This document shows, piece by piece, positions 16,515 to 24,484 of a DNA stretch of 26,813 bases. The translations under genes were made by a program, and so were the position numbers. This stretch comes from Rosettibacter sp964572725. GTDB lineage: Bacteria > Bacteroidota > Ignavibacteria > Ignavibacteriales > Melioribacteraceae. Location: assembly GCA_964572725.1 (NCBI GenBank), contig CAZNFW010000039.1, positions 1-26,813 on the forward strand, in the 5' to 3' direction. The notes below the pieces were generated by a model. It saw nothing but the letters and a program-made list of their open reading frames with translations. It did not search any database and was not told the origin of the DNA. Position 1 is the first letter of the stretch; each line of letters starts with the position of its first letter.

Positions 16515-17507
16515 ATGGAATCTAAAATTATTTCAATAGTTACAGGAGCTTCCGGATTTGTTGGAAGTCATATGGTCGATTACCTTCTCGAAAAGGGTCA
16601 TCATGTAAGATGTATTTTAAGAAAGACAAGCTCAACAAAATGGTTAGAAGGGAAATCGGTAGAAATTTTTTATTCAGGATTATTTGATAAAGAAAAATTA
16701 AAAGAGGTTCTTAGAGATGCTGATTACCTGTTTCATATTGCAGGTGTAGTTAAAGCAAAAACAGAAGAAGGATATTTCAAAGGCAATGTTGAGACAACGA
16801 AAACTCTTCTTGATGCTTTATGTGAATTAAACTCAAAAATAAAAAGAATTATTGTAGTAAGCAGTCAAACTGCTTGTGGACCTTCATTAGACGACAAGCC
16901 TTGCGATGAAAATACTCCCGAGCATCCAATAACAACTTATGGAAAAAGTAAATTAGCAGAAGAAAAAATTGCAAAATCATACATGGATAAATTGCCAATA
17001 ACAATTGTAAGATTGCCAGCAATATATGGAGAAAGAGACACAGAAATTTATCAGATGTTTAAAACTTACAAAATGGGTATAATGCCAATTGTCGGTTTTA
17101 ATGATAAAAAACTAAATTTAAGTCATGTTTCTGATGTGGTTAATGGAATTTATCTTGCCGCAGTTTCAGAAAATTCAATTAATAACACTTATTTTATTGC
17201 ATCTGAAGAAATATATACATGGACACAAATCAGCAAAGCAATCGAAAAAGCTTTTGGCAGAAAAGCACTTACAATTAGAATTCCACATTTGATTGTTTAT
17301 ACAGTAGCTGCATTTGCAGAATTTTTTGCAATGTTCAGTTCTAAAGCTGCAACATTTAATATGGAAAAAGCAAAAGATTTTGTACAAAGCAACTGGACTT
17401 GTGATGTTTCAAAAGCAAAAAGAGAATTAGGTTATAATCAAAAAATATCACTAGAAGTAGGGTTAAAAAGAACAATTGATTGGTATCGTGAAATGAAATG
17501 GCTGTAA
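16515..17507 (+). CDS. NAD(P)-dependent epimerase/dehydratase-like reductase, candidate CerR
   Basis: A 330-residue extended short-chain dehydrogenase. The N-terminal TGASGFVGSH Rossmann motif binds NAD(P), and FHIAGVV follows. Catalytic features are SSQTACGP and YGKSK (Tyr-x-x-x-Lys at about 146-150). The C-terminal half carries a hydrophobic helix region near 256-274 (LIVYTVAAFAEFFAMF). CerR of Caulobacter and Bacteroides belongs to this family and reduces a ketosphinganine/ketoceramide intermediate. Location beside spt and the GNAT gene suggests that role here, but the family also includes nucleotide-sugar epimerases and steroid dehydrogenases. It diverges from spt across 110 bases, and its 3' end overlaps the DUF123 gene by 70 bases on the other strand. 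Confidence 0.78.
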   Translation: MESKIISIVTGASGFVGSHMVDYLLEKGHHVRCILRKTSSTKWLEGKSVEIFYSGLFDKEKLKEVLRDADYLFHIAGVVKAKTEEGYFKGNVETTKTLLDALCELNSKIKRIIVVSSQTACGPSLDDKPCDENTPEHPITTYGKSKLAEEKIAKSYMDKLPITIVRLPAIYGERDTEIYQMFKTYKMGIMPIVGFNDKKLNLSHVSDVVNGIYLAAVSENSINNTYFIASEEIYTWTQISKAIEKAFGRKALTIRIPHLIVYTVAAFAEFFAMFSSKAATFNMEKAKDFVQSNWTCDVSKAKRELGYNQKISLEVGLKRTIDWYREMKWL

Positions 17508-17902
17508 GGTATTTGTGATTTTGAGAAAAGCAGGTGAGATTTACAATTTGAACAGTCTGAATTTCCAAAATTTAACAAAGGGAAACTGAGAGATAATTCT
17601 TTTCGTAAATCATTTACAATCTTACATTCAAAATCTTTTTTGTAATTAATAAATAAATATATTTTTCTAATTGAACAAAAGTTTAAAGATGTAATGGTAT
17701 CAATATGCCAGTGAATTATTTTTTCTTTTCTTAAATGTCGTTTTAATCTTTGTATAAGATTTTTTTGTGCGCTTCCGACATAATAATAAAATCCTTTTTG
17801 TAACTCAGTATGTTTAATTTTTTTTGTTTGAATAAAAAAATTTTGTGGAGAAAAAATTTCAAGGATATAAATGCCGCTGTTAATTTTAATTATTTTTTGC
17901 AC
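17438..17902 (-). CDS. DUF123 GIY-YIG-like nuclease family protein
   Basis: A 154-residue protein with the DUF123 signatures GIYILEIF, KGFYYYVGSAQKNLIQRLKRHLR (the GIY-YIG-like core), IHWHIDTITSL and the cysteine-containing end LNFGNSDCSNCKSHLLF. The family is small and cytoplasmic, resembles GIY-YIG endonucleases, and has no well-established substrate. The start is a GTG preceded closely by GAAGG. It overlaps the upstream cytochrome gene by 17 bases, so the two are probably co-transcribed. About 25 residues after the conserved end (SQIPYSHF onward) are encoded antisense to the last 70 bases of the epimerase gene. That tail is not typical of the family and may be the result of stop-codon loss. 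Confidence 0.8.
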   Translation of the reverse strand: MQKIIKINSGIYILEIFSPQNFFIQTKKIKHTELQKGFYYYVGSAQKNLIQRLKRHLRKEKIIHWHIDTITSLNFCSIRKIYLFINYKKDFECKIVNDLRKELSLSFPLLNFGNSDCSNCKSHLLFSKSQIPYSHFISRYQSIVLFNPTSSDIF

Positions 17903-18290
17903 CTTCTTTAATCCAGGTTCTGATTCCCTGAATTTGATTTTTTGTTAAGGGCCATCTGCCAACAGGTGGCATTGGATTTGTGCCCCTGCCTTCTATTGCC
18001 CATACAAGTTTGCTGTTATCAGGGTAATATGGAGCAACAATTAAGTAATCTGCAGTTGTGTTTTCATAATTTGTTAAGCTCAAGCCCCCTGCTAAATCTC
18101 TATCATTATGACATCCCGCAGTGTTACACTTCGCATCAAATACAGGTTGAATATGTTGATAATAACTAACATTTGAAGACGGAATAATTCTGCTATCCAG
18201 ATCTTGCTGTGTTATTGTATCATCACAAGCATTAATGACGAATAAACTTAATGTTAAAATAATTATTGAAATAACTAATAACTTTTTCAT
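17886..18290 (-). CDS. Lipoprotein with a c-type cytochrome domain (unusual CX4CH haem motif)
   Basis: A 134-residue protein. MKKLLVISIIILTLSLFVINAC is a lipoprotein signal (Cys22, with Asn at -2 in the lipobox). The mature domain HIQPVFDAKCNTAGCHNDRDLAGGLSLTNYE ... VAPYYPDNSKLVWAIEGRGTNPMPPVGRWPLTKNQIQGIRTWIKEGAKNN matches the small cytochrome c domain of Bacteroidota and Planctomycetes. The haem site is C55-NTAG-C60-H61, that is CX4CH rather than CX2CH; such spacing is known in cytochrome c3. Met107 (NPMPP) is the likely distal ligand. It should be a membrane-anchored periplasmic electron carrier or a domain for a larger oxidase. It is upstream of the DUF123 gene, with which it overlaps by 17 bases. 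Confidence 0.82.
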   Translation of the reverse strand: MKKLLVISIIILTLSLFVINACDDTITQQDLDSRIIPSSNVSYYQHIQPVFDAKCNTAGCHNDRDLAGGLSLTNYENTTADYLIVAPYYPDNSKLVWAIEGRGTNPMPPVGRWPLTKNQIQGIRTWIKEGAKNN

Positions 18291-18486
18291 TCCTATTAGA
18301 AAAAAATTTATGTCAAAATATATCTTTACTTTTTATAGTTTTCAAATATATGATTTTATTTTTGATTGATTATCAGATATTATTAATTATAAATAACCGC
18401 TAATTACGCTTATTAACGCGAATGAATTTTAATATTAGTGAAATTAGCAGCTATTAGATAAGTTCAATTTAAGTAAGTAAATTAAA

Positions 18487-18519
18487 TTTGACATAGAATA
18501 AAATGATTTTCTATTTTTG
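18487..18519 (+). promoter_or_regulatory. Promoter of tRNA-Ala, Bacteroidota consensus
   Basis: TTTGACA (18487-18493) followed by TATTTTTG (18512-18519), which matches TAnnTTTG exactly. The spacing from TTTG to TAnnTTTG is 21 bases, within the known range for Bacteroidota housekeeping promoters. The predicted start point lies a few bases before the tRNA at 18532. Confidence 0.7.
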
Positions 18520-18531
18520 CATAAAATAAAC

Positions 18532-18904
<373 letters not shown>

Positions 18905-19678
18905 ATGAAAAACATAATTTCTTCAAGAAGAAAATTTCTTGAAATTTTGGGTAGTATTTCAGCTCTTCCGCTGCTTTCTTATTGCAAAAATCCTTTCCTG
19001 TCAGAACCTGAATTGTTTTCTAAATCAAGTAATAAAAATAAAATTGATTTGTTAATTACTGGTTCGGAAGAAGAAATTGCTTCTACAATTAAAAATCAAT
19101 TTGCTTTGATTGAAGATATGGCAAAAAATTATGGCAAAGAAAAAATTATTGCTTATTATGATAATAATTCGATTAAAAAATTATCATTGGAAATTATCAA
19201 AGGAAAACTTGCTGCTTATCCCTATCTCCGAATTACTAAAATGGATACTAACGAGAGTGTTAATGTTCTATGGGGCATTGATGGGATTTATCCTTCATTA
19301 AAATTTGTTGACGATAATGGTAATTTATTAGTTAAAGATAATCAGAAAATCGAATTTGCAATTAGAAAAAATCAGTCTACCAAATTCTCATCAATTGACT
19401 GGCTTGAACTTGGTATAAAAATTTTTGCTTTTGCTTTATTAATATGGCTTGGTGCAACAGTCTTAAAATATGTTATTGCTGCTATATCTTTTGTTGCTTT
19501 TAATGCTTTGGTTCTAGGAATTATAATTGCAGGAGTAGCATTAATTGCACCAATCATAAAATGGATTATTAATACAACTCACTGGTCAATTGAAGATATA
19601 AAATATATGTTCCTGCGTGCAATAGAAGAAATTAAAATCTTTCTCTACGAAATACAGGGATATTTGTTAAATCCATAA
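18905..19678 (+). CDS. Tat-type lipoprotein with C-terminal membrane segments, unknown family
   Basis: A 257-residue protein. The N-terminus SSRRKFLEILGSISALPLLSYC carries a twin-arginine motif (Arg8-Arg9, then Lys-Phe-Leu) and a lipobox with Cys27, suggesting Tat export followed by lipidation. Residues about 46-160 form a soluble alpha/beta domain (DLLITGSEEEIASTIKNQFALIEDMAKNYGKEKIIAYYD, then PYLRITKMDTNESVNVLWGIDGIYPSLKFVDDNGNL). Residues about 169-222 are two or three closely spaced hydrophobic helices, followed by an amphipathic tail. Tat substrates are usually soluble, so C-terminal membrane helices are odd. It has its own GGGGG ribosome binding site and stands alone. I do not recognise the family and give no function. 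Confidence 0.75.
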   Translation: MKNIISSRRKFLEILGSISALPLLSYCKNPFLSEPELFSKSSNKNKIDLLITGSEEEIASTIKNQFALIEDMAKNYGKEKIIAYYDNNSIKKLSLEIIKGKLAAYPYLRITKMDTNESVNVLWGIDGIYPSLKFVDDNGNLLVKDNQKIEFAIRKNQSTKFSSIDWLELGIKIFAFALLIWLGATVLKYVIAAISFVAFNALVLGIIIAGVALIAPIIKWIINTTHWSIEDIKYMFLRAIEEIKIFLYEIQGYLLNP

Positions 19679-20025
19679 ATTATTTACTAATTCAAATTTT
19701 ATAAAAAAATCCAGTATAATTAAAAATATTTCCTTCTCATTCACACGTTGTAGTTTCTTAAATATAAAATATAAAAATTGGTTATTGCTGGACTTAATAA
19801 AGTGATTGTCATTATAGTTTTAAAATTTTTGCATGGGGAAATTTTAAATGAAATATTTTGTAAAGCTTTTAAGTTTATTAATAAAAATTTTCTACCCTAA
19901 TTTCTTATCTTAAAATTATTTATTCATGATTCATCACTTAAATTGTGAGTGATATTAATTCTTGTGTATTGAATTTTTATTAATTAGTTTTTCACAAGAA
20001 CAATTAAATACTTGAGGTGGGAGAT
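19679..20025. other. Intergenic region upstream of the histidine kinase
   Basis: About 350 AT-rich bases. It holds an inverted repeat (19933-19953) and a 21-codon frame at 19848-19913 (MKYFVKLLSLL...) with GGGG upstream that could be a leader peptide but is weak. TCCAG (19710) and CTGGA (19788) are complementary but far apart. No RNA gene is recognised. Confidence 0.5.
19933..19953. repeat. Inverted repeat ATCACT-N9-AGTGAT, possible operator
   Basis: Perfect 6-bp arms (19933-19938 and 19948-19953) separated by 9 bases, about 75 bases before the histidine kinase start. No T-run follows, so it is not a terminator. It may be a regulator-binding site; it could be chance. Confidence 0.4.
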
Positions 20026-22398
20026 ATGCCTTTCTTGTCAGACATAGATTACTCTTTCAAACATTTATTTCTCAATCATCCTTTACCAATGTGGATTTAT
20101 GATCTTAAAACCTTAGAATTCTTAGAAGTAAATAATGCTGCAGTAATAAAGTATGGTTACTCAAGAAAAAAATTTTTATCAATGACAATAAAAGACATTC
20201 GTCCAGAAGAAGATGTATCTAAACTTATTGAGAATGTAAAAAAGAAAAGATCTGCTTTTCAAAGTTCTGGAATCTGGCGTCATAAATTGAAAAATGGTGA
20301 AATAATTTATGTAGATATAACTTCGCACAAAATTAGTTATAAAGGTAAAAATGCTGCATTAGTCATAGCAAAAGATGTAACAAATGAGATTGTTCTGAAT
20401 GAAAAATTAAAAAAGATGAATCAACTTTATTCTTTTTTAAGTGAAGTAAATCAAACGATTGTCAGAATTAGAGAGCGAGATAAATTATTTAAAAAAATTT
20501 GCAAACTAACAAATGAAAAACTGGGATTATTATGCTGGATTGGTTTAATAGAAAATAAAAATATAAATGTTGTATCATGCATTGGATTTTCTAAAAATGA
20601 AATAAAAAATAGTCATATTATTCTTTTAGAAAAATTACATAAGAAAAATATTGATAGGTTAATCAAACTTAAAAAGTGCATTATAATAAATGATGCAGAA
20701 AAGAAAATGAACAAAACATTTAAGAATGGTATTAAAAGTATAGCATTTTTCCCGTTAATTATTTCCAAAAATGTTGTAGGAGTAATTGCATTATATTCAA
20801 TTTATTTGAATTACTTTGAAGAAAATGAAATTCAACTTTTTAAGGAAATGGCTTTGGATATTTCCTTTGCTATTGATTTTGTGAAAAAAGAATCGGAAAG
20901 ACAGAAAGCTGAAGAAAAATTAAAATTAAATGCAGAACTTTATATGACATTGTTCGAAACTGCCCCAGTTGGAATAATACTCGAAGATTTTGATGGTAAT
21001 ATCATTGATGTAAATAAAAAATTTTGTGAGATATCTGGATATTCTCGAGAAGAACTTTTGAAGATGAATGTAAAACAATTTCAACCACAAAATGAATATC
21101 ATAAAGTCGAAAGAAATATTCAAAAATTAAAAGCAGGTGAATTTCTTGATTTCGAAACCGCATCAATTAGAAAAGATAGAAAATTAATCTGGGTGCATTT
21201 AACTGAAAGAAAAGTAAAATTACCAGATGGTACAAATGCAATATTATCGATTTCAGAAGATATAACAGAAAGAAAAAAAGCTTATGAACTTTTAGAAGAA
21301 AGTGAAGAAAGGTTTCGTTCGCTTTATGAAAACTCAACAATTGGTTTATATAGAACAACGCCAGATGGTAAAATATTGTTAGCAAACAAAACTTTAGTTG
21401 ATATGCTTGGTTTTTCTTCTTTTGAAGAATTAGCAGAAAGAAATCTTGAAAAAAATGGATTTGCTCCTTCTTATGATAGAAAAAAATTTATTGATAAAAT
21501 TGAAAAAGAAGGAATCATTAAAGGATTAGAATCGGCATGGAAAAGAAAAGATGGTTCAATAATTTATGTGCGAGAAAGTGCACGTGCGATTAAAAATGAA
21601 AAAGGCAAAACAATTTACTACGATGGAACAGTTGAAGATATAACTGAATTAAAAAAATTAATGGAAGAATTAATTGAAGCAAAAGAGAAAGCTGAATCTG
21701 CCAATAAATTTAAAGATGCTTTTATAGCTAACATATCTCATGAAATTAGAACTCCATTAAATGGAATTCTTGGCATGGTGAGTTTAATTAAAGAATCATT
21801 TGAAAAATATATTGGAAAAGATGAAGAACAATATTTTGAAAGCATCGATAATTCCAGCAGAAGAATTATAAGAACAATTGATATGATACTAAATTATTCC
21901 AGATTGCACATTGGAGAATTCCCTGTTAATTATCAAAAAGTAGAGATAAGCTCAATTATTAATGGATTAATTCTTGAATTTCAATCGGCAGCAAAAGTTA
22001 GAAGTATAGATTTATTATTTGAAAATAAATGTGGCAATGTATATTTGAATGTAGATGAATATTCATTTACTCAAACAATTTCTAATTTGATAGATAATGC
22101 AGTTAAGTACACGAAAAAAGGATTTGTGAAAGTTGTACTTGAAAAAAATGAAAAATCAGAAGTTATTATTCAAGTTAAAGATACAGGGATTGGAATAAGC
22201 AAAGATTACTTAAAACATATCTTTGAACCTTATATTCAAGAAGAAATGGGATATGGAAGAGCTTATGACGGAGTAGGACTCGGTCTTGCTCTTGTAAAAA
22301 AATTTGTTGAATTAAATAATGCAAAAATAAATCTCGAAACAAAAAAGGGAGTCGGAACAACTTTTACAATTAATTATGGGAAAGCATTGGACAGATAA
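20026..22398 (+). CDS. Hybrid-free sensor histidine kinase, PAS-GAF-PAS-PAS-HisKA-HATPase
   Basis: A 790-residue protein. The start is the ATG at 20026, with GAGG/GGGAG just upstream; an in-frame GTG at 20017 is inside that signal. There are no membrane segments, so it is cytoplasmic. Domains in order: PAS (about 10-120), GAF (about 140-288), PAS (about 303-418), PAS (about 428-545), a coiled linker, HisKA with phospho-acceptor His572 in FIANISHEIRTPLNGILGM, then HATPase_c with N-box Asn691 (LIDNAVKYTKKG), G1 (VKDTGIGIS) and G2 (GVGLGLALVKKF). There is no receiver domain, and no response regulator is encoded in the window, so it is an orphan. The signal is unknown; PAS and GAF domains may sense redox, light, oxygen or small ligands. 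Confidence 0.92.
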   Translation: MPFLSDIDYSFKHLFLNHPLPMWIYDLKTLEFLEVNNAAVIKYGYSRKKFLSMTIKDIRPEEDVSKLIENVKKKRSAFQSSGIWRHKLKNGEIIYVDITSHKISYKGKNAALVIAKDVTNEIVLNEKLKKMNQLYSFLSEVNQTIVRIRERDKLFKKICKLTNEKLGLLCWIGLIENKNINVVSCIGFSKNEIKNSHIILLEKLHKKNIDRLIKLKKCIIINDAEKKMNKTFKNGIKSIAFFPLIISKNVVGVIALYSIYLNYFEENEIQLFKEMALDISFAIDFVKKESERQKAEEKLKLNAELYMTLFETAPVGIILEDFDGNIIDVNKKFCEISGYSREELLKMNVKQFQPQNEYHKVERNIQKLKAGEFLDFETASIRKDRKLIWVHLTERKVKLPDGTNAILSISEDITERKKAYELLEESEERFRSLYENSTIGLYRTTPDGKILLANKTLVDMLGFSSFEELAERNLEKNGFAPSYDRKKFIDKIEKEGIIKGLESAWKRKDGSIIYVRESARAIKNEKGKTIYYDGTVEDITELKKLMEELIEAKEKAESANKFKDAFIANISHEIRTPLNGILGMVSLIKESFEKYIGKDEEQYFESIDNSSRRIIRTIDMILNYSRLHIGEFPVNYQKVEISSIINGLILEFQSAAKVRSIDLLFENKCGNVYLNVDEYSFTQTISNLIDNAVKYTKKGFVKVVLEKNEKSEVIIQVKDTGIGISKDYLKHIFEPYIQEEMGYGRAYDGVGLGLALVKKFVELNNAKINLETKKGVGTTFTINYGKALDR

Positions 22399-22401
22399 AA
22401 T

Positions 22402-22935
22402 TTACTCTAATTTTTTAATTATTTGAGAAATTTGTTCAGTAGCTTCTTCAAGTTCTCGAAGTCTTGTCTCTAATTTATAAATTCGATAAGATTCAATTGA
22501 TTCTTTTCCACCAAGCAGCCAGTTGATATCGCAGCCAAGTCTTAACAGTTTTATTAAAATTTTTGCTCCCGGTTCTCTTTTTCCGCTGATGTATTGCTGA
22601 AGCTGCTGAGGAGATATTTTCATTGCATCGGCAAGTTTTTTGAGTTTCCCAAACTTCTTTTTAGCAAATATTCTAATTCGTTCTCCAATACTGAACTGGG
22701 TTTCTTCATTAAATAAATCTAAATCTTCCTGATATACATCATCGAATAAATTTAGTTCGAACTGGTAGTCGTCAATTATTTCTTTTATTTTTTTATATAG
22801 TTCATCATCAAAAGGATGATGTTCATTAAGCAAATAATTTAATGTTTGTGTTTTTATTCCAATTTTTTCAGCAATATAACTCAATTTAATTCCATAAGTA
22901 TGAATTAAATATTTTATCTCTTCTTGCTTAGTCAT
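22402..22935 (-). CDS. Transcriptional regulator with two XRE-like helix-turn-helix regions
   Basis: A 177-residue protein. A first helix-turn-helix lies at about 18-38 (SYIAEKIGIKTQTLNYLLNE). An acidic linker with many Asp and Glu follows (about 56-80). A second, stronger XRE-type HTH lies at about 97-142 (KKLADAMKISPQQLQQYISGKREPG ... LRLGCDINWLLGG). The last 30 residues are a likely coiled coil (YKLETRLRELEEATEQISQIIKKLE), so it probably dimerises. LGCDINWLLGG is typical of Bacteroidota XRE regulators. No phage or toxin gene is nearby, so it is probably a chromosomal regulator with unknown targets. It converges on the kinase gene with a 3-base gap between the stops. Confidence 0.82.
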   Translation of the reverse strand: MTKQEEIKYLIHTYGIKLSYIAEKIGIKTQTLNYLLNEHHPFDDELYKKIKEIIDDYQFELNLFDDVYQEDLDLFNEETQFSIGERIRIFAKKKFGKLKKLADAMKISPQQLQQYISGKREPGAKILIKLLRLGCDINWLLGGKESIESYRIYKLETRLRELEEATEQISQIIKKLE

Positions 22936-23080
22936 ATTGTTTTAGTTTATAATCAATTATAAAATAGTAAAATTTAGATTAAATGTTAACTTTTCAATTA
23001 ATCTTTTTTGAAAATGAATTAATAATTATTTGAAGAATAAATAATTTTTATGAAAAATTTTATTTCAATATCTTAGCTTT

Positions 23081-24433
23081 ATGGAATTATTTTCTCTTAA
23101 CGACGATCATAAGTACATCTTAAAGCTTGCCATTCCTGCAATTGCAGGTTTGTCAACTCAGATGATAGTTTCGTTGGTTGACACTGCAATGATTGGACGT
23201 CTTCCTGATGCAAAGTATAATCTTGCGGCTATGGGTATTGGTGTACTGGCAACTTGGGCAGTGGTAAGTTTTTTTTCTAGCCTTGCTACAGGAACGCATG
23301 TATTAATTGCAAGAAGATATGGAGCTAAAAATTATGAAGAATGTGGTAAAGTACTTAATACATCTTTACTCCTTTCGCTTTTAATCGGAATAGTAATAAG
23401 TTCGCTTGTTGTTCTATTTGCAAATGATATAGCTGATTTTTTTGCAGTTGATAAAAAAGTTGGAAACTATGCAGGCGAATATTTGCATTATCGATTTTTA
23501 GGGATACCATTTTTTTTAATGACCGTATCATACCGTGGATTTTATTTTGGCATTGGCAAAACAAAAATTTTTATGTATTCAGGTGTGCTGGCAAATTTTC
23601 TTAACATTATTTTCAACTATATACTGATTTACGGTGCTTTTGGAATTAAAGGAATGGGATTGGCAGGTGCTGGTCTGGGTTCTACTCTTGCAACTTTTTG
23701 CGATGCTCTTTTTTACTTCACAGTTTCACTCCTTCCATCTTATCGATATAGATATAAATACTTCAGAAATTTTAAGTTCGTTAAAGATATAGCAAATTCA
23801 ATTATAAAAATTTCTCTTCCTGTTTCGCTTCAAAATATTTTTATTCTTATTGGATTCTTAAGTTTTATCGCGATTACAGGATTTATTGGCACACTTGAAC
23901 AAGCAGCAAGCAATATTGTTTTTTCTTCGTTGTTGATTTCACTTATGCCGTGCTTTGGCTTTGGTATTGCTGTTCAAACTCTTGTAGGAAATAGTTTGGG
24001 TAGCGGAAATATTAAACTTGCAAAACATTATGGCTTTGAAACGAGTAAAATTGCAGCTATCTATACATTATTTGTAGGAATAATTTTTATTTCTGTGCCA
24101 AAAGCAATTTTAATTCTTACAACCAATGATTATAAGGTTATTGACACAGCTGTTCCTGCATTGAGAATTGCTGGTTTTGGTCAAATATTTTATTCTTTTG
24201 GGGTTGTGCTTGCAAATGGTTTGCAGGCTGCAGGTAAAACTTTTTTTGTAATGATTTCAGAAGTAATTGCAAACTGGTTTGTTTTTGTCCCGATTGCATT
24301 TTTTCTCGGTGTGGTATTAAAATTAGGTTTAATTGGAGCGTGGCTTGCGCTTCCATTTTATGTTATACTTTATGCATTAATAATATTTCTCAAATTCCAG
24401 TTTGGAAATTGGGATGGTTATAAAAGAGTTTAA
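23081..24433 (+). CDS. MATE family efflux transporter (NorM/DinF-like)
   Basis: A 450-residue, 12-helix inner-membrane exporter driven by Na+ or H+. The N-terminal LKLAIPAIAGLSTQMIVSLVDTAMIGRLPD and GTHVLIARRYGAKNYEE are characteristic of the first MATE half. IKISLPVSLQNIFILIGFLSFIAITGFIG and GFGIAVQTLVGNSLGSGNIKLAKHYG mark the second half, and AAGKTFFVMISEVIANWFVFVPIAFFLG is near the C-terminus. The substrate (drugs, cationic compounds or other) cannot be told. There is no strong ribosome binding site upstream. A near-match to the -10 element TAnnTTTG (TATCTTAG at 23069) lies too near the ATG to be sure of. Confidence 0.92.
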   Translation: MELFSLNDDHKYILKLAIPAIAGLSTQMIVSLVDTAMIGRLPDAKYNLAAMGIGVLATWAVVSFFSSLATGTHVLIARRYGAKNYEECGKVLNTSLLLSLLIGIVISSLVVLFANDIADFFAVDKKVGNYAGEYLHYRFLGIPFFLMTVSYRGFYFGIGKTKIFMYSGVLANFLNIIFNYILIYGAFGIKGMGLAGAGLGSTLATFCDALFYFTVSLLPSYRYRYKYFRNFKFVKDIANSIIKISLPVSLQNIFILIGFLSFIAITGFIGTLEQAASNIVFSSLLISLMPCFGFGIAVQTLVGNSLGSGNIKLAKHYGFETSKIAAIYTLFVGIIFISVPKAILILTTNDYKVIDTAVPALRIAGFGQIFYSFGVVLANGLQAAGKTFFVMISEVIANWFVFVPIAFFLGVVLKLGLIGAWLALPFYVILYALIIFLKFQFGNWDGYKRV

Positions 24434-24440
24434 TAATTAC

Positions 24441-24469
24441 TTGACAAAATAATTTTTCTAAGATATATT
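24441..24469 (+). promoter_or_regulatory. Strong promoter for the Fn3-like gene
   Basis: TTGACA (24441-24446), a 17-base spacer, then TATATT (24464-24469): nearly perfect sigma-70 consensus. The predicted start point is only about 8 bases before the ATG at 24485, so the transcript may be almost leaderless. Confidence 0.75.
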
Positions 24470-24484
24470 GCCATCGCAAAAATT

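Noticed and set aside
17175..17387. Cysteine-rich reading frame on the minus strand
   Set aside because: It lies fully antisense to the conserved epimerase gene, and its composition follows from that gene's codons.
22402..22935. XRE protein as a phage repressor or antitoxin
   Set aside because: No phage genes, toxin gene or partner is next to it; the neighbours are a kinase and a MATE exporter.
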